This document shows, one piece after another, positions 27,665 to 36,596 of a DNA stretch of 64,000 nucleotides (position 1 is the stretch's first letter; each line of letters begins with the position of its first letter). The notes beneath the pieces are model-generated. The model had not been told where the DNA came from and made no database searches. It was given only the letters and a program-made list of their open reading frames with translations. Where the stretch lies: contig NZ_CANMIO010000002.1 of the NCBI RefSeq assembly GCF_947497935.1, positions 310,001 through 374,000 of the forward strand. Direction: 5' to 3'. The position numbers and the translations under genes were made by a program. Source of the stretch: an uncultured Shewanella sp. GTDB taxonomy: Bacteria > Pseudomonadota > Gammaproteobacteria > Enterobacterales > Shewanellaceae.

Positions 27665-27992
27665 GACTTTTCGATTAAAGAAGATAATTAGTCCGATAGT
27701 AAGAGATTTATGAGCGGGTTCCAAGCCGTTGGCCAAACATGTGTCATAAAGAGGAGTCAGCTGTATTTATTCCTATCGATGTAAGCGATCTCTCATACTC
27801 ACGTAAGCCCTCGCAAGCACTCGTTTCTCATTAATGTACACGCTTAATAGCTAACTCTCTGAAAGTTAAATAAACCAACGTATAGCTCAGCAAAGACGGA
27901 TCATAATTAGAATTAGATGTTCAATAATGCCATAGCTAAATGAAGAATTACGAAAGTAGCATGTAGTCAAATATCGATGTTGGAGTAATTGA
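27665..27992. promoter_or_regulatory. Divergent intergenic region
   Basis: This 328-base region separates the minus-strand PfkB kinase from the plus-strand small gene at 27993 and must hold both promoters. I saw no further gene and no confident operator. Confidence 0.4.
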
Positions 27993-28181
27993 ATGGACTC
28001 AATTATTGGTGTAAACGAACAGATAGAGTTTGGGGCAACGCCGGAGGCTCAGCTGGCTAGGTATCAAGTCTGCCTGTCTGAATTCGAACAGCTGCAATAT
28101 ACCGATGATTATGTATTGCAGATAAAAGAAGATATCAAAAAACTACAGGCACTGATCGCAAAAAAGGGTGAAGCTGTATAG
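27993..28181 (+). CDS. Small hypothetical protein, 62 residues
   Basis: I do not recognise a named family. The protein is acidic and mostly helical with a predicted coiled-coil-like C-terminal half (YVLQIKEDIKKLQALIAKK). It has a GGAG ribosome binding site eight bases before the ATG and ends inside its own terminator hairpin, features of a real gene. It is monocistronic. Confidence 0.75.
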   Translation: MDSIIGVNEQIEFGATPEAQLARYQVCLSEFEQLQYTDDYVLQIKEDIKKLQALIAKKGEAV

Positions 28182-28192
28182 CTTCACCCTTT
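28163..28192. terminator. Terminator overlapping the stop codon of the 62-residue gene
   Basis: A 13-pair stem AAAGGGTGAAGCT / AGCTTCACCCTTT encloses the last codons and the stop codon. The A and T tracts on both sides could allow bidirectional use. Confidence 0.85.
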
Positions 28193-28197
28193 TGGCT

Positions 28198-28225
28198 ATC
28201 TAATACTCGCTAGCGAGTATTAGAT
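28198..28225. other. Perfect 28-bp palindrome
   Basis: The 28 bases from 28198 to 28225 are a perfect palindrome with half-site ATCTAATACTCGCT and no central spacer. It lies between convergent genes, six bases past a terminator hairpin, and 18 bases before the stop of the radical SAM gene. Without a T-run it is not a classical terminator. It may be a cruciform site, a protein-binding site or an RNA 3' end. Confidence 0.75.
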
Positions 28226-28243
28226 TGGTAATAACTGCTAGCC

Positions 28244-29572
28244 TTACATATCGCAGGCTTTAAGCGGCTTGCGCAATTGTGCTCGCACGTTATCCATACC
28301 GGAATAGAACTCTTTCATCATCAGTAGTCCCATCATCTTGCCGTTATCGGTCACGATCAGGTTATCAGGATCGGTTGGATCATTCTTAATCGCGCCGATA
28401 GCCTTCATCGAAGTCATCTCTTTAAACAGCGCGGTGTCTAGATTAACGCCAAATGTTTCGCGGAAGTATTTACGCGATAGTCGACCAGAGAACATCCCCA
28501 ATAAGAAACGATACTGCATCACTTCTTTGCGGCCATATTTTTTCTGTTGATCGACACCCATACGACCCGTTGCGATACGCTCTTGGTAGTTACGCAGTGA
28601 GAAAGTATTTACATAAAGTGTGTCGTTCAAGAAGCTAAACGAGCCTGAGCCAACACCTAAGTACTCATCATAATCGATAACGTATTCGTCGAAGCCTTCG
28701 TTATTTGCCTTACCAAATGCCCAAGCCGATAACTGGTTATACTGACCGTTAAGGCTGTTTAGAATTTGACGATACTGACGAGCCATATCGCCATGTGGTG
28801 CGGCTAACTTACCTTTGACACTCTTACGCGTTTGGTGAGTGATCATCAGCGGGTAAGTGGTGATCTGGCGAGGATCTAATTTCGATGCCATATCCAAGTC
28901 ATGCTGGATTACTTCATCGGTTTGGCCACGGAAGCCAAAGATAAGATCCACGTTGATGATCGGAAACAGCTCTTTTGCCGCCATGATCTTATCAAATGTC
29001 TCTTGCCCTGAGCCGAACTTTTCAATTCGATCTGTCATAGCAAGAATATCATCGTTGAAACTCTGCACGCCGATAGACATGCGATCCACTAGGCCTTCAA
29101 GCTGTTTAAATCCAGGGCTATCTAAGTGCTGCGGATCTGACTCACAAGAGACTTCTTTAATGCTAGGGAACAGCTTCTTAGCGTGCTCGATAGTACGAGC
29201 AAGTTCATCTTCCAGAACCGTAGTGGTACCACCACCGATATACATAGACTCGAAGTCATAGCCTAAGGCTTTGACCATATCCATCTCTTTACGCAGAGAG
29301 ATGAAATAAGCACGAGCCTTATCTTCTTTAAATAGGAAGCGGTGGAAAGTACAAAATGAGCACAAGGTGTGACAGAAAGGGACATGGGCATAAAGCATGT
29401 ACTTTTTGCCTTCAATTGGATTTGGCATCATCTCTGCCGAAACCGTATCGAGTCGTAAGTTACGATCCACATAAAACTGCATCACTTTTTCCATACTGCT
29501 AATCATCCAGTTAGGCGTGGTGATATTCGCGTTATAGGGTTGTGCAGTTTCAGGCAAAATAATCGAAGACAT
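28244..29572 (-). CDS. HemN/HemW-like radical SAM protein
   Basis: The 442-residue protein has the HemN/HemW-type radical SAM cluster HVPFCHTLCSFCTF (Cys67, 71, 74 in a C-x3-C-x2-C pattern), YIGGGTTTV, RMSIGVQSFNDDIL and NVDLIFGFRGQT. Coproporphyrinogen oxidases and heme chaperones or heme-cleaving HutW/ChuW enzymes share this set. It lacks neighbours such as hutX or hutZ, so I cannot choose among these. It is a single gene between the small protein and the formate dehydrogenase island, with a 268-base upstream gap. Confidence 0.8.
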   Translation of the reverse strand: MSSIILPETAQPYNANITTPNWMISSMEKVMQFYVDRNLRLDTVSAEMMPNPIEGKKYMLYAHVPFCHTLCSFCTFHRFLFKEDKARAYFISLRKEMDMVKALGYDFESMYIGGGTTTVLEDELARTIEHAKKLFPSIKEVSCESDPQHLDSPGFKQLEGLVDRMSIGVQSFNDDILAMTDRIEKFGSGQETFDKIMAAKELFPIINVDLIFGFRGQTDEVIQHDLDMASKLDPRQITTYPLMITHQTRKSVKGKLAAPHGDMARQYRQILNSLNGQYNQLSAWAFGKANNEGFDEYVIDYDEYLGVGSGSFSFLNDTLYVNTFSLRNYQERIATGRMGVDQQKKYGRKEVMQYRFLLGMFSGRLSRKYFRETFGVNLDTALFKEMTSMKAIGAIKNDPTDPDNLIVTDNGKMMGLLMMKEFYSGMDNVRAQLRKPLKACDM

Positions 29573-29781
29573 AAAAGTTCCTATAAAAGAATGCTAATGA
29601 CAAAAGAATCGGAAACATTGGAATGCACTAGCGATGAGCAAAATTAGCACTTTAAATGAGCTTAAAACGTGATTAGGTTACGATTTAGCGTTTCCTATCA
29701 ACCAAGTGTAAGATTTTTTGTTAAGCTGATCATACTTTAGCGAATGCGCATAAAACATACAGGTTAACATCTCTACCCCAT

Positions 29782-29820
29782 ATAAAAAAACACCCCAACT
29801 ACGAATAGCTAGGGTGTTTA
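29782..29820 (-). terminator. Terminator of the fdh operon 1
   Basis: The stem AAACACCC (29788-29795) pairs with GGGTGTTT (29812-29819), and seven A on the plus strand give a T-run after the hairpin on the minus strand. It follows the fdhC1 stop by about 20 bases. Confidence 0.8.
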
Positions 29821-29840
29821 GGCATTAAGTGTAAAGAAGA

Positions 29841-30824
29841 CTATTCTTTGTACTTTAGGGTACCGTTTTCTTTGATCTCATCGAACCAAAGATTATGGTG
29901 CTGGCTAGCCCATGTTTCATCACAGTAACCAGAAACCATACACTCCATACCACCTTCAGACATAACCGTTGCCATGAAGATATGCACGATTGAGAAAGCA
30001 GTGATGATGATAGCGCTGACTGAGTGAAGCACTAGTGCGATTAAGCTAAGTGTGCGGCTAGGCTCGAATAAGTTCGGGAATAGTAGCAACATACCAGATG
30101 CAGAGATTACTAGACCGAACATAGCGAATGCCCAGAACCATAATTTCTCACCCGCGTTAGCGAAACCTGCGTCAGGGTGCTTACCTTTGAATGGACCGAA
30201 GTTGATGTAACCACCAACAACCATCATCCACTTAAGGTCATACATCTTTGGCATCTGGTTCTTAGCCCATAACGTTACCATTAGCGCCCAACCTAGCATG
30301 AACGGGATCGCCATGATGTCGTGGATCTGCTTAGAAGCGTTAACTAGACTAGCCCATAGGCCTTCACCGATGTACGGCTGAACGAAGTAACGACCAGCAA
30401 TTAGCATTAGGCCTGTTAGGATCAATAGCAGACAAGGAATAGCACCTAGCCAGTGAATTGATACGTCAAACTTAGACCAACGGTAAACCAGCTTGCCTGA
30501 GTAACCACCGTGAAGCTTAGAAATGCCATTCACTTTGATAAACAGAACAAAAATAATGATCATGCCGAAAAGGGCTGCCATTAATGCTGGAGCAAGAATA
30601 TCACTACGCAATTCAAGTACACGTAGGTCATACGTGTTGATTGCTTGCGTGTGGAATTCACTCGTTGAAGTTGTACGACCTTCTTCGCCAGCTTTTAACT
30701 GTGCCCAGATTTGGCCGTTGCTCACTTCAACTGTGTCGCCCACTTTGTCAGTAGCGTTAGCGAAAACAGACACACTGAAAAACAGTGCGATTGCCACGCC
30801 TATGTGTTTTAACCATTTGTTCAT
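29841..30824 (-). CDS. fdhC: Formate dehydrogenase cytochrome b subunit, copy 1
   Basis: This 327-residue gamma subunit (cytochrome b556) anchors the enzyme in the inner membrane and passes electrons to quinone. It has a signal peptide, then four membrane segments in the FdnI-like core: WSKFDVSIHWLGAIPCLLLI with a heme-ligand His, IHDIMAIPFMLGWAL, and LVLHSVSAIIITAFSIVHIF with two more His. The C-terminal MSEGGMECMVSGYC is conserved. From about residue 65 on it is almost identical to copy 2, while the N-terminal part differs. It lies 80 bases after fdhB1. Confidence 0.94.
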   Translation of the reverse strand: MNKWLKHIGVAIALFFSVSVFANATDKVGDTVEVSNGQIWAQLKAGEEGRTTSTSEFHTQAINTYDLRVLELRSDILAPALMAALFGMIIIFVLFIKVNGISKLHGGYSGKLVYRWSKFDVSIHWLGAIPCLLLILTGLMLIAGRYFVQPYIGEGLWASLVNASKQIHDIMAIPFMLGWALMVTLWAKNQMPKMYDLKWMMVVGGYINFGPFKGKHPDAGFANAGEKLWFWAFAMFGLVISASGMLLLFPNLFEPSRTLSLIALVLHSVSAIIITAFSIVHIFMATVMSEGGMECMVSGYCDETWASQHHNLWFDEIKENGTLKYKE

Positions 30825-30904
30825 AATACGTCCTCTTTTACCACTGGGTGGCTCACGTTAATGAGCCACTCAGGGTACGCTGGAAGTTAGTCAACCTAAG
30901 TTGA

Positions 30905-31474
30905 TTAACCCCAAGCTGCGTTTTTAGAACCACGGTATGCAACACGCTCACGGAAGATTGAAGAAACAATATCTGCATCACCCGCTAGTAGCGCTTTAGT
31001 CGCACACAACTCAGCACACATAGGTAGCTTGCCTTCAGCGATACGGTTTGCACCGTACTTCTGATGCTCTGCCTCAGAGAAATTCTCTTCTGGGCCACCC
31101 GCACAGAAAGTACACTTGTCCATCTTACCGCGAGCACCGAAAGCACCCGATTTAGGGAACTGAGGCGCGCCAAATGGGCAAGCGTATAGGCAGTAACCAC
31201 AACCGATACAAGTATCTTTGTCGTGAAGTACGATGCCGTCTTCTGTCTTGTAGAAACAGTTTGCAGGACAAACAGCCATACAAGGTGCATCGTCACAGTG
31301 CATACATGCTACAGAGATAGATGCTTCGCCTTTAACACCGTCATTGATAGTTACTACGCGACGACGTTGAATTCCCCACTCTAGAGCAGAGTCGTTTTCG
31401 TTCTTACATGCTGTGACACAACCGTTACACTCGATGCAGCGCTTGGTATCACATAAAAATTTCATTGTAGCCAT
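30905..31474 (-). CDS. fdhB: Formate dehydrogenase iron-sulfur subunit, copy 1
   Basis: The 189-residue protein wires the catalytic subunit to the cytochrome b. It has four [4Fe-4S] motifs: CIECNGCVTACKNE, CMHCDDAPCMAVCP, CIGCGYCLYACPFGAP and a split one with CTFC and CAELC. It has no transmembrane helix or Tat signal and likely travels with FdhA. Copy 2 differs at only about ten residues, mostly in the last 35. It starts 29 bases after fdhA1. Confidence 0.96.
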   Translation of the reverse strand: MATMKFLCDTKRCIECNGCVTACKNENDSALEWGIQRRRVVTINDGVKGEASISVACMHCDDAPCMAVCPANCFYKTEDGIVLHDKDTCIGCGYCLYACPFGAPQFPKSGAFGARGKMDKCTFCAGGPEENFSEAEHQKYGANRIAEGKLPMCAELCATKALLAGDADIVSSIFRERVAYRGSKNAAWG

Positions 31475-31503
31475 TCTGGCAATTCTCCTAGCTAATACAG
31501 CTA

Positions 31504-34377
31504 TTAAGCTTTAGCAATCTGACAAAGTGTGGCTTTAGTTTCTTGCATCTGAGTCACAGGGTCATAACCGTAGGTCATTACCGTGTTACAAGACTCACCC
31601 ACTACGTAAGGCTTAGTGCTAATTCCACCAGATTCTGGATATTGCAGATCTTCACCGTGCATTACACCCGCGAAGTGATAAGGCATCCAAGTTACACCAG
31701 CGCCAACACGTGGAGTTACCATCGCCTTGATCTTGATGCGTCCGCCTTCAGCACCTTCAACCCAAACGTCATCACCGTCACGAATGCCGCGATCTGCCGC
31801 ATCAGCTGGGTTAATTTCGATGAACATTTCTTGTTGAAGTTCAGCCAACCATGGGCAAGAACGAGACTCTTCACCACCACCTTCGTACTCAACCAAACGG
31901 CCAGAAGTAGAGATTAGTGGGTACTTCTTGTCTAGATCATCAGAAATAACCTTGTCTTGTAACGTCTTGTACAAGGTTGGTAGACGGTGAACTTGCATGT
32001 CGTTATGAGTTGGGTATTTCTCAATTAGATCACGACGTGCAGTGTAGATTGGCTCACGGTGTGTCGGGATCTCATCAGGGAATGTCCAAACACGACAACG
32101 TGCTTTAGCGTTACCGTATGGCACCATATTGTGTGCTAGTGCAACACGTACGATACCGCCACCCAAGTCAGTAGACCAAGTACGGTTTTCAGCTAGTGCT
32201 TTCTCTTCAGCAGTTAGCTCATCCCACCAGCCAAGTTGCTTCAGCATCTTGTCATCAAATTGTGGGTAACCGTCTTGAATATCAGCATCAACAGAAGCTG
32301 AATCTTCAGCTAGGATGCTAACGCCTTCATGTTCAACACCGAAACGAGCACGGAAGTTACCACCACCTTGGTTAACGTTCATACCTGTGCGGTATAGAAT
32401 TTGTGAACCTGGGTGCTTCTGCTCTGGCGTACCCCAACATGGCCAAGGTAGACCATAAGTCTCGCCCTTGTTCACGCCACCTGGTGCTTCTAGTGTTTCA
32501 GAAGAGAAATCACCCCAGTTCATGGTGTGAGCACGGATACGCTCAGGGCTCCAACCGGTGTAACCGATTGAACGCATACCTTTAGTGTATTCACGCATGA
32601 TGTCATCAGGATCTGGCATGTTGCCGTTAACCTTGATGTGCTTAGTCCATGTGTCAGCAATGCCTACATGCTTCGCTAAGCGGTACATGATTTCTAGGTC
32701 ATTCTTAGAGTCGAATAACGGCTCAACAACCTGCTGACGCCACTGTGCACTACGACCAGAGTTGTTTACTGAACCTTCGCCTTCGTACTGAGTAGCTGCA
32801 GGTAGTAAGTAAACACCATCTTGACGACGGTGCATAACACCCGCCATTGTTGGGTATGGGTCAACAACAACAACTGTTTCTAGCTTGTCCAATGCATCAC
32901 GCACTTCCATCTGACGAGTTTCAGTGTTCACTGACTGACCCCAGAAGAATGCTAGACGTAGGTTATCTTTTTGAGCAAGTTTGTCTTTAGCTTCTAACAC
33001 ACCATCTTGCCAGCGAGAACATGGCATACCTGGAGTAGTCATTGGGCTACGACCTAAGTAAGACTTTTGGTCGAAACGTGCTTTAACTGAATCGAATGGT
33101 AGATCCCATACGCGAGACCAGTGGTGCCATGCGCCTTCACCAACGCCGTAGTAGCCTGGTAAGTTGTCGAATAGCAGACCCATGTCCGTTGCGCCCTGAA
33201 CGTTATCGTGGCCACGGAAAATGTTAGTACCACCACCAGACACACCCATGTTACCTAGCACTAGCTGCAGGATAGAGTAGATACGCGTGTTAGCGTTACC
33301 AACGTGATGCTGAGTACCACCCATACACCAAATTACAGTACCTGGACGGTTAGTCGCCATTTGTTTAGCAGCAGCATAAACAGCTTCGCGAGATACGCCA
33401 GTTACGTTTTCAACTTCTTCAGGAGTCCAACGCGCAGCTTCTTCACGGATCTTGTCCATGCCGTAAGCACGTGTACGGATAAACTCTTTATCTTCCCAAC
33501 CATTTTCAAAAATGTGCCACATTAGACCGTAAACCAAAGGAATATCGGTACCTGGACGTAATGGAAGGTGGATATCAGAATGCGCCATAGTGCGAGAGAA
33601 ACGTGGATCGGCAACAGTCATTGTCGCGCCGCGCTCTTTAGCGATTAAGATGTGCTGCATCGCTACTGGATGCGCCTCTGCTGGGTTTGCCCCAATCAGG
33701 AAGATATTTTTTGCGTTACGAATATCGTTGAAAGAGTTGGTTTGTGCACCGTAACCCCAAGTGTTCGCAACACCAGCAACAGTTGTTGAGTGACAAATAC
33801 GCGCTGAATGGTCAACGTTGTTTGTGCCCCACATTGCCGCTAACTTACGGTACATGTATGCACCTTCGTTAGAGAATTTCGCGCTACCCATGAAGTAAAC
33901 TGAGTCAGGACCTGATGTTTGATTGATCTCAAGCATCTTATCGCCGATTTCAGAAACAGCTTGTTCCCATGAAAGCTTCTTCCACTTACCGCCTTCAAGC
34001 TTCATTGGGTACTTAACACGCTTATTTGAATGCGTGTGGTAACGTAAGCTCGCGCCTTTAGCACAATGACCGCCAGAGTTGAATGGATGGTCAAATGCAG
34101 GCTCTTGACCTGTCCAAACACCATTTTGAACTTCTGCGTATAGACCACAACCTACCGCACAAGCACTACATACAGTACGCTTGATTTCTGTTGGTGCGTC
34201 ATGAGCAACAGTTTGCACTTTAGCCTCTGCTTTACGCATCATGCCTGTGCCTAATAAAGAAGCTGCTGCGATACCACCAGATGTGATACCGGCTTGCTTC
34301 ATAAACTGACGACGGCTAATACCTAGAGTCTTTTTCTCTACGGTAGGTGCCGCGTTGGATTGGCGAGTTAACTTCAT
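31504..34377 (-). CDS. fdhA: Formate dehydrogenase catalytic subunit, copy 1
   Basis: The 957-residue molybdopterin enzyme oxidises formate to CO2 in the periplasm. A Tat signal SRRQFMKQAG begins near residue 21. The proximal [4Fe-4S] site is C70-x2-C73-x3-C77-x27-C105. The metal ligand is Cys195 in ARICHSTTVAG, so no selenocysteine is needed. The C-terminal molybdopterin dinucleotide-binding part ends in YGYDPVTQMQETK. Compared with copies 2 and 3, the residues after the first cluster (RYHTHSNKRVKYPMK) are distinct. FdhX1 lies just upstream. Confidence 0.97.
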   Translation of the reverse strand: MKLTRQSNAAPTVEKKTLGISRRQFMKQAGITSGGIAAASLLGTGMMRKAEAKVQTVAHDAPTEIKRTVCSACAVGCGLYAEVQNGVWTGQEPAFDHPFNSGGHCAKGASLRYHTHSNKRVKYPMKLEGGKWKKLSWEQAVSEIGDKMLEINQTSGPDSVYFMGSAKFSNEGAYMYRKLAAMWGTNNVDHSARICHSTTVAGVANTWGYGAQTNSFNDIRNAKNIFLIGANPAEAHPVAMQHILIAKERGATMTVADPRFSRTMAHSDIHLPLRPGTDIPLVYGLMWHIFENGWEDKEFIRTRAYGMDKIREEAARWTPEEVENVTGVSREAVYAAAKQMATNRPGTVIWCMGGTQHHVGNANTRIYSILQLVLGNMGVSGGGTNIFRGHDNVQGATDMGLLFDNLPGYYGVGEGAWHHWSRVWDLPFDSVKARFDQKSYLGRSPMTTPGMPCSRWQDGVLEAKDKLAQKDNLRLAFFWGQSVNTETRQMEVRDALDKLETVVVVDPYPTMAGVMHRRQDGVYLLPAATQYEGEGSVNNSGRSAQWRQQVVEPLFDSKNDLEIMYRLAKHVGIADTWTKHIKVNGNMPDPDDIMREYTKGMRSIGYTGWSPERIRAHTMNWGDFSSETLEAPGGVNKGETYGLPWPCWGTPEQKHPGSQILYRTGMNVNQGGGNFRARFGVEHEGVSILAEDSASVDADIQDGYPQFDDKMLKQLGWWDELTAEEKALAENRTWSTDLGGGIVRVALAHNMVPYGNAKARCRVWTFPDEIPTHREPIYTARRDLIEKYPTHNDMQVHRLPTLYKTLQDKVISDDLDKKYPLISTSGRLVEYEGGGEESRSCPWLAELQQEMFIEINPADAADRGIRDGDDVWVEGAEGGRIKIKAMVTPRVGAGVTWMPYHFAGVMHGEDLQYPESGGISTKPYVVGESCNTVMTYGYDPVTQMQETKATLCQIAKA

Positions 34378-34395
34378 CGCTGTACTTCTCCTAGA

Positions 34396-34593
34396 CTAGC
34401 CGCGTAAGCTATTGTAATAACTGCGAATGTGCGCAGTTTCATGATAGCCATCTACATTTTTAGTGCTGACTTTCGTTTCACTTGCTTGAGCAACACTGAC
34501 GCCAGTTGCGGCGATAGCAACACTTGCAGTGCCGCCGATAGTTAGTGCTTTCAGCAAAGATCTGCGGTTCAGATCAGGCTGTTGCTTTTTCAT
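34396..34593 (-). CDS. fdhX: Small Tat-signal protein of the fdh operon, copy 1
   Basis: This 65-residue protein has a Tat-type signal (LNRRSLLKALTIGGTASVAIA) and a short mature part ending HETAHIRSYYNSLRG. It is the first gene of each of the three fdh operons here and is typical of Shewanella and related formate dehydrogenases; its function is not established. I start at the ATG at 34593, five bases after GGAG, because the upstream GTG overlaps that site and copy 2 also begins at this position. Confidence 0.9.
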   Translation of the reverse strand: MKKQQPDLNRRSLLKALTIGGTASVAIAATGVSVAQASETKVSTKNVDGYHETAHIRSYYNSLRG

Positions 34594-34750
34594 TTTCACT
34601 CCTAGTAGGAAGGAATAGTTTTGTTTATAAACACTTAAGATAGATCCAATGACGCTACAACTTGCAACGCAGGTTAACCACTTGTTGTTTAAGCAGTTAA
34701 CATTGTAAAAAGTGTATATTCGTTAGAGCTATCCCCAATATAGCCGGCGT

Positions 34751-34792
34751 AATATAAAGAGTTTTACCCCCAAAAAAGTTGATCTAAATCTG
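34751..34792 (-). promoter_or_regulatory. Candidate fdh operon 1 promoter with FNR/CRP-type half-site
   Basis: On the minus strand a TATATT -10 hexamer (34751-34756) lies 22 bases downstream of an ATCAA half-site (34779-34783), which places the centre of a partial FNR-like box, CAGAT-TTAG-ATCAA at 34779-34792, near -41.5. The same distance is kept in operon 2 although the surrounding sequence has diverged. A class II FNR/EtrA or CRP-type activator is a reasonable inference. The upstream half is poor (three of five). Confidence 0.5.
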
Positions 34793-35210
34793 ATTAAAGA
34801 TTCGATTTCAGGCAAATCAGAATAAAAGTGTTAACTAAAGCATATTTTAAAAAGCTAACTTGCGCACAACCACAAACAATTCCAGTTAAAACCTAAAATA
34901 ACACAACAAAAACAAGCTAATTGTCAGCAACTTATACAAATTTAGATCAATAACACCAAACATTAACAGCTGTCTCTAGAAAGCCGCCATTATCAACAAA
35001 CAAAACCGAACATAGGCATTTTATGGTGTAAGTTTGTTGTTTTTTCGTGACAAACAAAGAAGCAATTATGCAGAGGAAATTTGAGCGACGCATACTGTTA
35101 ACACCATTTCACGTTAGCGAGCATAAAGCGGTTGCCAACGTGGTGAAATCAAGCATTAGCGGCAGTAATCGATACCTGTTTAACTCACCCATTACATATA
35201 GTGAGAGGCT

Positions 35211-35279
35211 GTAGGGTAAGGGCGGCTTTTCAACAGCTAGCCCATAACCGCTGACGCAGAGGACTTGCGCTAACCCTAC
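35211..35279. ncRNA. Possible three-way-junction RNA structure
   Basis: A ten-base arm at 35211-35220 (GTAGGGTAAG) pairs with 35270-35279 (CTAACCCTAC) with one mismatch. Two hairpins lie inside: GCGG/CCGC at 35222-35225/35248-35251 and CGCA/TGCG at 35255-35258/35266-35269. This forms a three-way junction of 69 bases. It is about 210 bases beyond the terminator of operon 2 and belongs to no gene. Either strand could fold. The function is unknown. Confidence 0.35.
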
Positions 35280-35491
35280 TGCTAGCGAAAAAGAGAGATG
35301 GCTCAAGCTTGGATGATTGTAACTGCGATGGATAGATTGCAGCTAAATGCCGCCACAGCAGTGTATAAATGCATTAGAGAGACTTAGTTGGTCATAAATT
35401 GAAATTGGCAGCTATCGCCGTTCTAGCGAGTTTTAGCGGTAATACCCATTTCGCCTTAACCACTCAATAAATTTTTTTCATTGGCGCAAAA

Positions 35492-35518
35492 AAATGCCCC
35501 GACTTAGTCAGGGCATTT
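35492..35518 (-). terminator. Terminator of fdh operon 2
   Basis: The stem AAATGCCC-c-GAC / GTC-a-GGGCATTT with a TTA loop is followed on the minus strand by a T-rich tract. It lies just past the fdhC2 stop and is similar in sequence to the terminator of operon 3. Confidence 0.85.
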
Positions 35519-35540
35519 ACAGACAATAATCAAACGAGTA

Positions 35541-36521
35541 TTAGTCTTTGTACTTTAGGGTACCGTTTGCTTTGATCTCATCGAACCAAAGGTTATGGTG
35601 CTGGCTAGCCCATGTTTCATCACAGTAACCAGAAACCATACACTCCATACCACCTTCAGACATAACCGTTGCCATGAAGATATGCACGATTGAGAAAGCA
35701 GTAATGATGATAGCGCTGACAGAGTGAAGCACTAACGCGATTAAGCTTAATGTACGGCTAGGCTCGAATAAGTTCGGGAATAGCAACAGCATACCAGAAG
35801 CAGAAATCACTAGACCGAACACAGCGAATGCCCAGAACCATAATTTCTCACCCGCGTTCGCAAAACCTGCGTCAGGGTGCTTACCTTTGAATGGACCGAA
35901 GTTGATGTAACCACCAACAACCATCATCCACTTAAGGTCATACATCTTTGGCATCTGGTTCTTAGCCCATAACGTTACCATTAGCGCCCAACCTAGCATG
36001 AACGGGATCGCCATGATGTCGTGGATCTGCTTAGCAGCGTTGACTAGACCAGCCCATAGGCCTTCACCAATGTATGGCTGGAAGAAGAAACGTCCAGCAA
36101 GTAGCGTTAAGCCTGTCAGAATCAATAACAGACAAGGAATAGCACCTAGCCAGTGAATCGATACGTCAAACTTGGACCAACGGTAAACCAGCTTGCCTGA
36201 GAAACCACCGTGAAGCTTAGAAATGCCATTCACTTTGATAAACAGTACAAAAATGATGATCATGCCAAAAAGGGCAGCCATCAACGCTGGAGCAAGAATA
36301 TCACTGCGCAACTCAAGTACACGTAGGTCATACGTATTGATTGCTTGACCGTGGAATTCACTCTTTGAAGTGGTATAGCCTTCTTCGCCCGCTTTTAGCT
36401 GAGCCCAGATTTGGCCATTCACTTCATTAGTGTCACCGACTTTAGGGGCATCGTGGGCAAATACAGACACACTAAATAACAGTGCGATTGCCACGCCTAT
36501 GTGTTTGAACCATTTGTTCAT
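35541..36521 (-). CDS. fdhC: Formate dehydrogenase cytochrome b subunit, copy 2
   Basis: This 326-residue cytochrome b subunit is nearly identical to copy 1 after residue 65, at protein and DNA level, with most changes in the signal peptide and the first periplasmic stretch. It keeps the heme-ligand His residues and the C-terminal MECMVSGYCDETWASQHHN. I start at the ATG at 36521 because the strong ribosome binding site GGAGGTGAT abuts it; an upstream in-frame start would give seven extra residues. Confidence 0.95.
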   Translation of the reverse strand: MNKWFKHIGVAIALLFSVSVFAHDAPKVGDTNEVNGQIWAQLKAGEEGYTTSKSEFHGQAINTYDLRVLELRSDILAPALMAALFGMIIIFVLFIKVNGISKLHGGFSGKLVYRWSKFDVSIHWLGAIPCLLLILTGLTLLAGRFFFQPYIGEGLWAGLVNAAKQIHDIMAIPFMLGWALMVTLWAKNQMPKMYDLKWMMVVGGYINFGPFKGKHPDAGFANAGEKLWFWAFAVFGLVISASGMLLLFPNLFEPSRTLSLIALVLHSVSAIIITAFSIVHIFMATVMSEGGMECMVSGYCDETWASQHHNLWFDEIKANGTLKYKD

Positions 36522-36596
36522 ATCACCTCCTGATTGCTGCAAGCCAGCTCAATGAGACAGCTTGCAGCGATTATGGACTAACGCAATATTTAAGGC

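Larger units (their letters stand above)
34594..35485. other. Long non-coding gap upstream of fdh operon 1
   Basis: No credible gene lies in these 890 bases. The left 200 bases align with the region upstream of operon 2, including a shared promoter architecture, and so belong to operon 1. The right part holds a predicted three-way-junction RNA at 35211-35279. A 65-residue minus frame around 35109-35306 has no ribosome binding site and no family resemblance. Confidence 0.6.

Noticed and set aside
35109..35306. 65-codon minus-strand frame in the gap before fdh operon 1
   Set aside because: No ribosome binding site, no family resemblance, and it runs through a predicted structured element.
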